Shown: piece by piece, positions 11,441 through 20,049 of the stretch
Position numbering within the stretch: position 1 is the stretch's first letter
How the letters are laid out: every line of letters begins with the position of its first letter
Assembly: GCF_014644435.1 (NCBI RefSeq)
Contig: NZ_BMKR01000005.1
Span: 248,001-312,000 of the forward strand
Direction of reading: 5' to 3'
DNA: 64,000 nucleotides
Origin: Paenibacillus albidus
Lineage (GTDB): Bacteria > Bacillota > Bacilli > Paenibacillales > Paenibacillaceae
Position numbers and translations under genes: made by a program
The notes under the pieces: model-generated
Databases searched by the model: none
The model's input: only the letters and a program-made list of their open reading frames with translations
Told to the model about the DNA's origin: nothing

Positions 11441-11593
11441 AACGTGAAGGGACCTCATCATATCCGCAGAGGGATCCACGCCAAATCGCACGCTCAACAA
11501 TGCATGTCCTAACCACCTATATGGGCGAGAGATGACACGTTGTATAACAATGTGAGCTCTAAGCAAGCCATATGACGATAATCATGCCTATTG

Positions 11594-11626
11594 AACAACA
11601 ATCCGGGCCTCGCAAGCTCCGGGTTG
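11594..11626. terminator. Hairpin downstream of the small membrane-protein gene
   Basis: AACAATCCGG and CCGGGTTGTT form an imperfect stem around a 12-base loop, 57 bases beyond the stop of the minus-strand gene at 11683. The U-tract is weak on both strands. Confidence 0.4.
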
Positions 11627-11682
11627 TTATTCACCCATAGGGTGATTTTGTTCAGCAAAGGGGCTTGCTTGCCTCAGGTGCT

Positions 11683-11961
11683 TTAAGGAGCAGTACCCTG
11701 AGTGGTAACATACCACCCGAAATTATTTTTTTGGACATAGATGAAAGATATTTCAACTTTAGGTAGAACATACAGGTTCCCGTATTTGGGGTCATTCTTA
11801 ATTTGTCCCTCGATGATATCCCCGGTTAGTGCAGTGATTGGTGATCTGAATAACATATAACGTCTTATGGTTAATTCGGGAGTTGGAAGGGGTATGAAAA
11901 GGATATAGAATAAAAGGGCTGACACTGTGCCCAGCAGCACTCGTTTGGTTATACGTTTCAT
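11683..11961 (-). CDS. Small membrane-anchored hypothetical protein
   Basis: 92 residues starting MKRITKRVLLGTVSALLFYILFIPLP: a positive N-terminus and one hydrophobic segment (about 8-25), so it is either anchored in the membrane or secreted. The remainder is a small, mostly beta-like domain (DIIEGQIKNDPKYGNLYVLPKVEISFIYV). AAAGGAGAG is well placed before the ATG, supporting translation. Monocistronic; neighbours give no functional clue. Family not recognised. Confidence 0.7.
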   Translation of the reverse strand: MKRITKRVLLGTVSALLFYILFIPLPTPELTIRRYMLFRSPITALTGDIIEGQIKNDPKYGNLYVLPKVEISFIYVQKNNFGWYVTTQGTAP

Positions 11962-12138
11962 GTGGACTCTCCTTTAAATGAAGAAATAGGAATAAAATGA
12001 TCTGGAAATCTGAGCATTATCAGCCGCTCACGCAGCCGTCAGGAAAGTTTGTATAAAATCATTCGGGGCCTGCCGGGACTTATTTACACATGATACACTG
12101 GTACATAGGACACAAAACGAACTTATGGAGGCTGATTC

Positions 12139-12630
12139 ATGCAGACGTTGTTTCATTATAACTGGATGATTAGAGAAGAATGGTACCAGTGGTGCGAGGA
12201 CGTTTCGGGAGAAGAGCTGCTGAAGACCCGCACGGGCGGCGTCGGGGGCATTCTGAAGACCCTGTTTCATATCACAGATGTGGAATGGAGCTGGATTCAG
12301 GCCATCCAGGGCAAGCCGGATTTCCAGGAGGATTTCGAGCAGTATAACAGTCTGGACAAAGTACGGGCACTGGATGCCAAATTCCGTCTCGATGTGGAGC
12401 CTTTCGTTGAGGCCTGGCATGATGGGCTCGAACGGAGGATCTTTGAAGACCACCTTCCGGATGGGAGAGCGGTGACCGATGCCTGGGGCGAAGTGATGCG
12501 GCATGTCATCGCCCATGAAATTCATCATATTGGCCAGCTGTCCGTGTGGTCAAGAGAAATCGGCAAACCGCCGGTCTCCGCCAACCTTATCGGCAAAGGG
12601 TTAATGGATGGCTTGCCCGGCCGAATGTAA
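12139..12630 (+). CDS. DinB-family (YfiT-like) four-helix protein
   Basis: 163 residues, one DinB-like four-helix bundle. The family's metal triad appears as H44 (TLFHITDVEW), H126 and H130 (IAHEIHHIGQL). Members include metal-dependent thiol transferases (bacillithiol or mycothiol S-transferases); many are uncharacterised, so a transferase role is only a possibility. ATG after TGGAGG. It stands alone between repeat-rich spacers. Confidence 0.85.
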   Translation: MQTLFHYNWMIREEWYQWCEDVSGEELLKTRTGGVGGILKTLFHITDVEWSWIQAIQGKPDFQEDFEQYNSLDKVRALDAKFRLDVEPFVEAWHDGLERRIFEDHLPDGRAVTDAWGEVMRHVIAHEIHHIGQLSVWSREIGKPPVSANLIGKGLMDGLPGRM

Positions 12631-12724
12631 TACCATTGTCTGAAGCAGTTTGAGAGCAATATCATCTATACCGGAACGGATGCTGCATCAACCCGCCCGG
12701 CTGACACAATCGGATGCGTCAAAA

Positions 12725-12865
12725 GCATTAAGGGGAATATTACCCGCTAAATACATGGAAATGCTGATTATCGGTATTTTATAGGGAATTCCACCCCTTA
12801 ATTTCATGAAAAGCCCCTCTGGTGGCAAAACGGAACCTATTAGCGGGCAATTTTCCCTCTATATA
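12725..12865. repeat. Nested inverted repeats in the spacer
   Basis: ATTAAGGGG (about 12728) is inverted as CCCCTTAAT (about 12793), and TTACCCGCTAA (about 12740) is inverted imperfectly as TTAGCGGGCAA (about 12840). There is no ORF. The block abuts the dispersed element copy B. Confidence 0.5.
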
Positions 12866-13118
12866 GAATGAACTGAAAAATACAATAACAGGTTGAGAGT
12901 AACGGAGGGGGAATTTTGGAACTGTAGGAGCGATAGCGTCCGCCCGAATGCTTTCCGCAGGAAAGCTCGCATCGTAAGCATAAGCTGTTCCCAGATTTCC
13001 ACTGCGAATAGCGGTAAAATCAAGAAATTCTTACGACAACAGCGGCCGGAAGTCCAAACATTCACCGCAGTTACGACCAAAACCTATATTGGAAAAATCT
13101 CAAGTTCATTCTATATAG
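12859..13118 (-). repeat. Dispersed intergenic element, copy B
   Basis: The reverse complement of 12901-13072 matches copy A at 7809-7982 over about 170 bases. The internal hairpin GCTTTCC-TGC-GGAAAGC is kept although the loop changed. A perfect 16-bp inverted repeat brackets it: CTATATAGAATGAACT at 12859-12874 and its complement at 13103-13118. These ends differ from those of copy A. It occupies most of the 587-base gene-free stretch 12631-13217. Confidence 0.75.
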
Positions 13119-13217
13119 TAGTCAAAATTCATCCGCTGCCGGTGAAATTAAGGCGTGATTTTCCCTTTATTCCACAACCATGCCCTGAAGCCGTGTCCCA
13201 TTGGCTTCGGGGCATTT

Positions 13218-14933
13218 CTATACCTTGGGCGGGAACCAGACATGGCGAAGATCAACCCAACCCTGGCTGTTGAAGGTTACGCCGCGCACGGAGGGGAGAT
13301 AATCGGTCTGGCTGGGCCTCTCGTAGAGGATATGCAAATGATGCTCGCCGATCAGGCGATCCTCAATCCGTTTGAAATCCTCAGCCCGGGCCTGCGGATC
13401 AGGCTCCCGTGAGATCATGTGCAGCCAGCCTTCGATATCGACCCGGGTCAGCGGCTCGACATGCTGGGAGAGCGTCAGGTATAGATCGAACAGCCGCAGC
13501 TGTTCATCCTGATCGCGGAACAGGGAGAAGACGATCAGGTCGGATTCCAGCCGGATCGGGCCTTTGAATTCCTCGGGGGAAACGCAGACCACGGTGCAGG
13601 CGAAGCCATGCCCAGCCAGTCTGGCCGAGATGGCCTCCGCATCGGCGGTGTATTGCGGAATTGTTGCAATCTGCAGGGCAACGGGGGAAACCGCGCCGCT
13701 TCCGGCAATGTCCGCAGGATCAGCCAAGTCCGCTTCCGTGTTCGAATCTGAGTTTGTGGACTCCCGCAGGCACGCAACAAGTTTCGCCCGGAGCAGGGGA
13801 TCGCTGAGCGGCCCCTTTTTCTTCGTATTGCAGGTGACAAACTTTCTTACCCAGGACTCGGAATGAATCCGGCTCCAGGAGGAAGGATCGGCGGAAGAAG
13901 AAGGGTTCTGGATAATATGAAAGGCGGAGCCGGTCTCGGCAGCAGCGCCTTCAATGTGCCAGGGAACATATAGGATCTCGACCCGGTCCAGATGGGCGCG
14001 GCCTTGAAAATAATACGGAAACACCTCCAGCACACAAGTATCCTCGCTCATCTCGGCCACCTTGAACGGCCCCGTTCCCACCGGTCTGCGGCCAAAGCCG
14101 CTCTCGCCCAGCCCGTCCAAGTCCCGCGGCACAATCGCCGCCCGGCTCGTTCCAAGGAAGGGGAGGAACAGTTCGTTCGGCTTCTTTAGCTGAATGCGGA
14201 CGGTAGTGGGATTCAGCGCAGCAACCGCTTGAATTTCTTTGAAGATATAGCTGTACAGCGTCCGCTGCGAGGTCTGCATCAGGCGCTGGAACGAATAGAC
14301 CACATCTTCGGCCGTCAGTACTTTGCCGTGATGGAACAAGACTTCCTTGCGCAGATAGAAGGTCCAGACCGTCCGGCTCTCATCGGTATCCCAAGCATGG
14401 GCGAGACCCGGCATAATCTGGCCATGATTGCCGCTCTGCCGCACCAGTCCATCGAAAACATGGCTGGACACGAACGATTCGGTGAGCAGATTCATGTAGA
14501 GCGGGTCAAAGGTATGGAGCTGCTGGGTAATCGGCAACCGCAGCGTATCGATCTGCTTGTCGCTGCGGATCTCGGTGTGATGCCCGAAATAGGTGAACAG
14601 CCAGCCTTGCAGCGTATCCTGCAGCGACGAAGAACGGGCATGGGTGCGGATGCCCTCGATAGCACTGTGCACATCCTTGCGGCTGATCGCCTGCATCATG
14701 GATTGCAGTGCAATCTCTTCGGATTGCACCCGGAACTCCAGCCGGGAGCGGCGACCCCGTCCCCGGCTGGGTGTCCAGATGATCCATTCCTGCTGAACCA
14801 TTTTGCCTACAATATGCAGGGCATTGCGGTGGGTGCAGCCGAGGATCAACGCGAGTTCATCCAGTGTGGCTGAGACTTCGGTTTCTCCGCCATAATGCGA
14901 ATGCAGCTTCAAAAATTGGCTGTGCAGCTTCAT
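13218..14933 (-). CDS. SgrR-type transcriptional regulator with solute-binding domain
   Basis: 571 residues. An N-terminal winged-helix SgrR_N domain (about 1-115, LDELALILGCTHRNALHIVGKM) is followed by a family 5 extracellular solute-binding-like domain (about 145-550: LHTFDPLYMNLLTESFVSSHVFDGLVR, WTFYLRKEVLFHHGKVLTAEDVVYSFQRL). There is no signal peptide, so the binding domain works in the cytosol as a ligand sensor. SgrR proteins usually control a nearby transporter; none is adjacent here, although the divergent gene at 15047 encodes a membrane protein. AAAGGAAC precedes the ATG. Confidence 0.88.
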   Translation of the reverse strand: MKLHSQFLKLHSHYGGETEVSATLDELALILGCTHRNALHIVGKMVQQEWIIWTPSRGRGRRSRLEFRVQSEEIALQSMMQAISRKDVHSAIEGIRTHARSSSLQDTLQGWLFTYFGHHTEIRSDKQIDTLRLPITQQLHTFDPLYMNLLTESFVSSHVFDGLVRQSGNHGQIMPGLAHAWDTDESRTVWTFYLRKEVLFHHGKVLTAEDVVYSFQRLMQTSQRTLYSYIFKEIQAVAALNPTTVRIQLKKPNELFLPFLGTSRAAIVPRDLDGLGESGFGRRPVGTGPFKVAEMSEDTCVLEVFPYYFQGRAHLDRVEILYVPWHIEGAAAETGSAFHIIQNPSSSADPSSWSRIHSESWVRKFVTCNTKKKGPLSDPLLRAKLVACLRESTNSDSNTEADLADPADIAGSGAVSPVALQIATIPQYTADAEAISARLAGHGFACTVVCVSPEEFKGPIRLESDLIVFSLFRDQDEQLRLFDLYLTLSQHVEPLTRVDIEGWLHMISREPDPQARAEDFKRIEDRLIGEHHLHILYERPSQTDYLPSVRGVTFNSQGWVDLRHVWFPPKV

Positions 14934-15046
14934 TGGCTCAGGTTCCTTTCGTAAAATAGGAAATAATCGAAATTTAATTTCTCTTTTTCTTCTTATTTTA
15001 TCATCTACAATTAGGGATAGATAGTACTTATATGGGGGGATCTACC

Positions 15047-16579
15047 ATGAGCGATGAAACGGTAACTGAGCGGACTGTATTCAAGCCGGAACGAGCATTG
15101 GCCGCTTTGATTGCTGCTGCTGTACTCGCTGTTGTTCATCAGTATCTTTTTTATGGAACCATGCCCGGAGTCTCTTATCCAATCTATGTGTGTCTGTTTT
15201 ACGGTTTTATGCTGTATTTTGCCAAGGACCAAAAAAGAACGTTCACATTCTTCAGCTCTGTCTGGCTGGGGGCCATTTTTCTTCTGTCGTTGACGTTTGC
15301 TTTCTTTTACAATTTGTTTTTTTATGGTCTGAATCTGCTTGTTGTTCCTGTATTGATTGTGCTGCACATGACTTATATGCTCAGTGAACGGCGTCCGGAC
15401 TGGAGCCGGATGAGACTGGCCGGCATCGCGCTGGAGCATTTCTTTCTGCAGAGCTTCCGGCATTGGAGCACGGCGCTTGTTGTTCTCCGGGGCAGCAGGG
15501 GCGGCAAAGTGAAGGATGAGCGGAAGAAAGTGGTGGTCAAGGTACTGACCGGGCTGGTGATTTCTTTCCCGCTGCTGCTGATAGTGTTTACGCTGTTGTC
15601 CTCGGCGGACGGAGTCTTCCATCATGTAATGCTGGAGCTGCCGAATATACTGGATCATATCTCATTTGGTCAAGGATTTACACGTACGCTCTGGATCGTT
15701 CTGCTGAGCTTTGGCCTGTTCGGATTCCTCTGGGGATTCGTTGATGCCAAAACCTATGTATGGGGTACGACGCGCCAGGAATTCGGGCCGCAGCTGAGGT
15801 CCGTTCCCCATCCGCAGCCAGTGCCCTTAACCATCGATCCCGTTATTCTGACCACTGTCCTGGCGGTGATTAATACAGTATATGTCCTGTATGTCCTTGT
15901 GCAGTTTTCCTATTTGTTTGGGGCCTGGGAAGGGGTAGTACCGGAGGGGAGCACGTATGCCGACTATGCGCGCAGCGGATTTTTGGAGCTGATGCTGGTG
16001 ACGGCCATCAATTTTGTGATTTTGCTGCTGGGTCTGAAGCCTTCAGGAATAACCTCCGGTCTTTTGCGAACTGTCATCAATACCTTCTTGTACATTATGG
16101 TTCTCTGCTCGATGGTCATGCTCTATTCCGCGTACACACGGCTGGCCTTGTATGAAGAAGCCTATGGCTACACGTATATCCGTTTTCTGGTGCATGCCTT
16201 TATGATCTTTCTGGGGCTGCTGCTGGTGCTGGCGGCTGTGCGTATCCGGCTGGCGAAGTTTCCACTGGCCAAATGTTATATTGTGCTGGGGTTACTGTCC
16301 TACGTGCTGATGAATTATATAGGTATGGATCACATCATTGCGAACAAAAATATCGAGCGCTACAAGGCGAGCGGCAATCTGGATACGTATTATTTAACCA
16401 CGCTTTCCCCCGGTACCGTACCGGACCTGCTTGAATTCAGCCGCCAGGAAGGCGGTATCCTGGACGAAGAGATGCGGAGTAAATGGCAGGACATGGAACG
16501 GACGGTACATAAATGGCCTTCGTTTAATCTGGCGCAGTTTCGCGCGGACCGGGCACTGGCGGATTACTTTGAACCATGA
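15047..16579 (+). CDS. Polytopic membrane protein, DUF4173/DUF4153 type
   Basis: About 510 residues with roughly ten to twelve hydrophobic segments and a soluble C-terminal tail (about 440-510, ending WPSFNLAQFRADRALADYFEP). The pattern, including long loops with charged residues after the fourth segment, fits the DUF4173-like family; function unknown. An ATG at 15032 lies in GGGGGGA, which is better read as the ribosome site for ATG 15047. Divergent from the SgrR-type regulator with a 113-base intergenic region, which suggests but does not prove control by it. Confidence 0.8.
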   Translation: MSDETVTERTVFKPERALAALIAAAVLAVVHQYLFYGTMPGVSYPIYVCLFYGFMLYFAKDQKRTFTFFSSVWLGAIFLLSLTFAFFYNLFFYGLNLLVVPVLIVLHMTYMLSERRPDWSRMRLAGIALEHFFLQSFRHWSTALVVLRGSRGGKVKDERKKVVVKVLTGLVISFPLLLIVFTLLSSADGVFHHVMLELPNILDHISFGQGFTRTLWIVLLSFGLFGFLWGFVDAKTYVWGTTRQEFGPQLRSVPHPQPVPLTIDPVILTTVLAVINTVYVLYVLVQFSYLFGAWEGVVPEGSTYADYARSGFLELMLVTAINFVILLLGLKPSGITSGLLRTVINTFLYIMVLCSMVMLYSAYTRLALYEEAYGYTYIRFLVHAFMIFLGLLLVLAAVRIRLAKFPLAKCYIVLGLLSYVLMNYIGMDHIIANKNIERYKASGNLDTYYLTTLSPGTVPDLLEFSRQEGGILDEEMRSKWQDMERTVHKWPSFNLAQFRADRALADYFEP

Positions 16580-16707
16580 AGCGGCGGTATAGGAATTACC
16601 GGCTTAAATCATATTAATCCATGATGAAGTAACAAAATTCTATTCAGGTTCTGCTTCTTTTTACTATACTTAAGGAGGTATAGAACTGAACTTAGGAGGA
16701 TTTATGA

Positions 16708-18000
16708 ATGCCGTCCATTACAGAAACCTTGGAACTGCTGGGAACAGAGAGCCTGAAAAAGAAATTCAACCTGCTGTACGGGGATGACCAGAACGTAATT
16801 TCCGGCCAGATCGAGCGTTATAGCCAATTGATTAAAGATTTTGAACAAAGATACGGCGGGCAGGATGTATATTTGTTCAGTTCGCCCGGGCGTTCCGAGA
16901 TCAGCGGGAACCACACGGATCATAATCTGGGCAAAGTTATCGCAGCCAGCATCAACATGGACTGTATCGGTGTAGCCGAAAAAACAGATGACCCGATCGT
17001 GAGCATCAAAAGCATCACCTATAATGAAGATTTCACCATTGACCTGAGCCGTCTTGAGGAGCATGTCGATGGCTCCGGCACAGAAACTTTGGTGAGAGGC
17101 ATCCTGAAAGGGTTCGGGAAATTCGGATTTGCCACCGGCGGATTCAAGGTTTGCATTACCAGTGATGTCATCAGTGCAGCGGGGGTCAGTTCTTCGGCCT
17201 CTTTTGAGATGCTGATTAGTTCCATTCTTAATTATTTCTATAACGATAACCGGATGGATGTTGTGGCTTGCGCCAAAATCGGACAATATGCCGAAAATAT
17301 CGAATGGGACAAGCAATCCGGTCTGCTGGATCAAATCGCCTGCGGTTACGGCGGCCTGATCACAATTGACTTTGCGGACCCTCAGGTGCCAGTGATCCAG
17401 AATCTTGATTTTGCTGCCATCAATGAACAATATGATCTCCTGATTGTTCCTACCGGTGCGAATCATGCCAATCTGAGCGATGAATATTCCTCAATACCAA
17501 GTGAGATGAAGGCTGTAGCCGGTTATTTTGGAGCAAAGGTGCTCCGCGAACTGGATGCCGGCAAAGTGCTGGGGAAATTGGCGGAGGTCAGAGCCGAAGC
17601 GGGAGACCGCGCGGTGCTGAGAGCGCTGCACTTTTTTGAGGAGAATAACCGTGTGGACCAGCAGGTTGCTGCACTGAACGAGAACCGTGCCGAGGATTTC
17701 CTGAGGCTCGTCACAGCCTCCGGAAATTCATCCTGGAAATGGCTGCAGAACTGTTATTCCAATACCACACCTGAGCTGCAAGGCGTAACGTTGTACCTCG
17801 CGTTGACCGAGCTGTTTATTGCACAACATGGAGAAGGTGCTTGCCGCGTGCATGGGGGCGGATTTGCCGGAGTAATCATGGCCTTGCTGCCGAAGCGCTT
17901 AACGTCTGCTTATATTGATTACATGAGCAACTACAGCAGCCAGGATATTTACCAGATCCGGATTCGCCAAGTGGGTTCGGTCAATATTAACAGTCTGTAG
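16708..18000 (+). CDS. galK: Galactokinase (GHMP kinase)
   Basis: 430 residues. Phosphorylates galactose to galactose-1-phosphate at the head of the Leloir pathway. The galactokinase signature appears as SPGRSEISGNHTDHNLGKVI (60-78), the ATP loop as SAAGVSSSASFE (156-167), and the third GHMP motif as RVHGGGFAGVIMA near the C-terminus. The N-terminus and the HTDH variant of the usual GEHTDY differ from classic GalK, so a related sugar kinase is possible. GGAGG precedes the ATG. Its product links functionally to the beta- and alpha-galactosidases in this window. galT and galE are not adjacent. Terminator at 18027. Confidence 0.88.
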   Translation: MPSITETLELLGTESLKKKFNLLYGDDQNVISGQIERYSQLIKDFEQRYGGQDVYLFSSPGRSEISGNHTDHNLGKVIAASINMDCIGVAEKTDDPIVSIKSITYNEDFTIDLSRLEEHVDGSGTETLVRGILKGFGKFGFATGGFKVCITSDVISAAGVSSSASFEMLISSILNYFYNDNRMDVVACAKIGQYAENIEWDKQSGLLDQIACGYGGLITIDFADPQVPVIQNLDFAAINEQYDLLIVPTGANHANLSDEYSSIPSEMKAVAGYFGAKVLRELDAGKVLGKLAEVRAEAGDRAVLRALHFFEENNRVDQQVAALNENRAEDFLRLVTASGNSSWKWLQNCYSNTTPELQGVTLYLALTELFIAQHGEGACRVHGGGFAGVIMALLPKRLTSAYIDYMSNYSSQDIYQIRIRQVGSVNINSL

Positions 18001-18026
18001 TTCGCCTGTCATTTACGTTTCATCTG

Positions 18027-18078
18027 GCCGGACATTTCGGAATTCCTGTACCCGGGAGCCGAAGCTGTCCGGCTTTTT
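18027..18078 (+). terminator. Terminator after galK
   Basis: GCCGGACA...TGTCCGGC extended inward by TTCGG/CCGAA with a small bulge, followed by TTTTT. Confidence 0.85.
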
Positions 18079-18125
18079 GGCTTGCAGGGATTGGGCAGAA
18101 CCATTTAACATAGGAGAGAATAACG

Positions 18126-18141
18126 AAGGACATATGTCCTT
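18126..18141. promoter_or_regulatory. Perfect 16-bp palindrome, candidate Crp/Fnr operator
   Basis: AAGGACATATGTCCTT is fully self-complementary and lies 53 bases upstream of the Crp/Fnr-family gene at 18194. The position fits an autoregulatory site. Confidence 0.5.
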
Positions 18142-18193
18142 TTGCTGCGGGGCAATCTAATTTACACTGGAGCAAGCAAAGGGGTTGCGTTCA

Positions 18194-18892
18194 ATGCAAA
18201 TGATCAACGACCGGGAAGCGGTCCGCGCGCTGGTGGTAAAGAACGGTCTTGACGGCATTTTTAGTCCGGCTGTTACGCAAAAAATGGAACTAAGGCGCTA
18301 TGAGGCTGGCGAGGCGATCTGTTCTGTAGGCGATCAGATGGAGGGTCTGTTTGTGCTGGTGGAAGGCAAGCTGAAGATTCACACGCTGCTGCCCAATGGG
18401 AAATCGATGCTGGTACGGTTTGCGAGACCTATGTCCGTGATTGGCGATGTGGAGTTGCTTCACCAGTACATAGTTAAAAATCAGGTCGAATCCGTCGGAC
18501 AGAGCCTGATTCTGTTTGCCGGAAGGCGTTGGCTGCTCAAAGAGCTGGAGAATAACGCAGCCTTGTTGCGCTTCATGGTTGGCGAACTCAGCCACAAGCT
18601 GTATACGCTGGGCCAGACTACGGCGCTTAACCTGTTATATCCGGTAGAGAACCGTTTTGCCAGCTATTTGATGTCTTTATTCGCTGACAACACCGGCGTC
18701 CGGCGTATGGAAGAGATCCGGACCGCGACTCTGGTGGAGACCGCCGAACTGCTCGGCACAAGCTACCGGCATTTGAACCGTGTGGTGCGCCAGTTTATCG
18801 AGCAGGGCATTATTGAACGCAAGCGGGGACGACTGAGTGTGCTTAATGAGGTCAAGCTGGCCGAATTGGCCAATGGGAATCTGTATGAATAG
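18194..18892 (+). CDS. Crp/Fnr family regulator (YeiL-like)
   Basis: 232 residues. An N-terminal cyclic-nucleotide-binding-type beta-roll (about 15-120: YEAGEAICSVGDQMEGLFVLVEGKLKIH) is joined by a dimer helix to a C-terminal winged helix (about 165-215: LVETAELLGTSYRHLNRVVRQFIEQGIIER). Lacks the clustered cysteines of Fnr, so it probably senses a small molecule; the overall look is that of YeiL-like proteins. The TTG at 18185 overlaps the ribosome site, and ATG 18194 is nine bases from AAAGGGG. A palindrome upstream may be its own operator. Cysteine synthase follows behind a terminator. Confidence 0.85.
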   Translation: MQMINDREAVRALVVKNGLDGIFSPAVTQKMELRRYEAGEAICSVGDQMEGLFVLVEGKLKIHTLLPNGKSMLVRFARPMSVIGDVELLHQYIVKNQVESVGQSLILFAGRRWLLKELENNAALLRFMVGELSHKLYTLGQTTALNLLYPVENRFASYLMSLFADNTGVRRMEEIRTATLVETAELLGTSYRHLNRVVRQFIEQGIIERKRGRLSVLNEVKLAELANGNLYE

Positions 18893-18913
18893 AAGTTTAT
18901 TTTTTAGCTATTT

Positions 18914-18962
18914 AAGACCGCTGTGGAACCTGCCAAGAGGGCAGGGCCGGCGGTCTTTTTAT
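18914..18962 (+). terminator. Terminator after Crp/Fnr gene
   Basis: AAGACCGC...GCGGTCTT outer stem with inner CCTGCC/GGCAGG, followed by TTTT. Confidence 0.85.
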
Positions 18963-19086
18963 ATGCCTGTTACTTCTTTAAGCAAACGTTCAGCCCTGAG
19001 CACAGAATCGACAGAAGTATGCTCTCCAGTTACAATGAAGGATAGTCGGAAAGTTAGTACAAGCAATCAAAGGAGGTTTCAGGCCC

Positions 19087-20010
19087 ATGTTACCCAAAGT
19101 GGTTAATAATATTACCGAACTGATAGGAGATACACCGGTTCTGCGTCTGAACCGCTTGACCGGGCCCCGGGACGCGGAAGTCTATGTGAAGTTGGAGAGC
19201 TTCAATCCGAGCGGCAGTGTGAAAGACCGGGCTGCTTATAATTTGATCCTGCAAGCCGAACAAGATGGACGTTTACAGCCGGGAGGCACCATTATCGAAC
19301 CGACCAGCGGGAATACCGGGATTGGACTGGCGATGAATGCGGCAGCCAAAGGGTACAAAGCCATTCTGGTGATGCCGGACAATATGACCAGGGAACGGAT
19401 CAACATCCTAAAAGCCTATGGTGCTGAAGTCGTGCTGACCCCGGCGGCAGAGCGGATGCCGGGAGCTATAGCCAAAGCCGTGGAACTTGGGCTGCAGGTG
19501 CCGAACAGCTTCATTCCCCAACAGTTCGAGAATACAGCCAATCCGGACATTCACCGCACAACCACTGCGATTGAAATCATTGAGCAGATGGAAGGAAAGC
19601 TGGATGTATTCGTAGCCACTTCGGGAACGGGCGGAACGATTACCGGTACAGGCGAAGTGCTGCGGCAGCATCTGCCGGATGTGCGCATTGTTGTTGTGGA
19701 GCCGCAGGGTTCACCGGTGTTGTCCGGCGGACAACCTGGGCCGCATAAGCTGGTTGGTACGAGCCCGGGTTTTGTGCCGGCCATTCTCAATACGAAGGTG
19801 TACGATGAAATCGTACAGGTAACAGACGAGGATGCGCTGCAAACCGTGCGTGACATGGCTGCGCGGGAAGGTGTTCTGCTCGGACCTTCCGGCGGTGCGG
19901 CGGTATGGACGGCGATGCAGGAAGCGCGGCGGCTGGGCCTTGGCAAGCGTGTGCTCTGCATGGCCCCGGATACCGGTGAGCGTTATTTGAGCATGGATAT
20001 ATTTAAATAA
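19087..20010 (+). CDS. cysK: Cysteine synthase A
   Basis: 307 residues, standard length for O-acetylserine sulfhydrylase. Makes cysteine from O-acetylserine and sulfide using pyridoxal phosphate. The PLP lysine is K46 in NPSGSVKDRAA, the substrate loop TSGNTG is at about 78-83, and the phosphate-binding loop TSGTGGT at about 179-185. It ends in CMAPDTGERYLSMDIFK, as is usual. ATG follows AAAGGAGG. No S-box or T-box leader is evident in the 124 bases after the preceding terminator. Probably monocistronic. Confidence 0.95.
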   Translation: MLPKVVNNITELIGDTPVLRLNRLTGPRDAEVYVKLESFNPSGSVKDRAAYNLILQAEQDGRLQPGGTIIEPTSGNTGIGLAMNAAAKGYKAILVMPDNMTRERINILKAYGAEVVLTPAAERMPGAIAKAVELGLQVPNSFIPQQFENTANPDIHRTTTAIEIIEQMEGKLDVFVATSGTGGTITGTGEVLRQHLPDVRIVVVEPQGSPVLSGGQPGPHKLVGTSPGFVPAILNTKVYDEIVQVTDEDALQTVRDMAAREGVLLGPSGGAAVWTAMQEARRLGLGKRVLCMAPDTGERYLSMDIFK

Positions 20011-20049
20011 TAATAGTTTGCCGCGACTAATCAGTATGGAGGGATACAG

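Noticed and set aside
12893..13273. 126-codon plus-strand ORF across copy B
   Set aside because: Runs through the palindromic repeat and the end of the SgrR-type gene; no coding character.
18963..19086. S-box or T-box leader of cysK
   Set aside because: No terminator/antiterminator pair, specifier loop or S-box core is visible in the leader.
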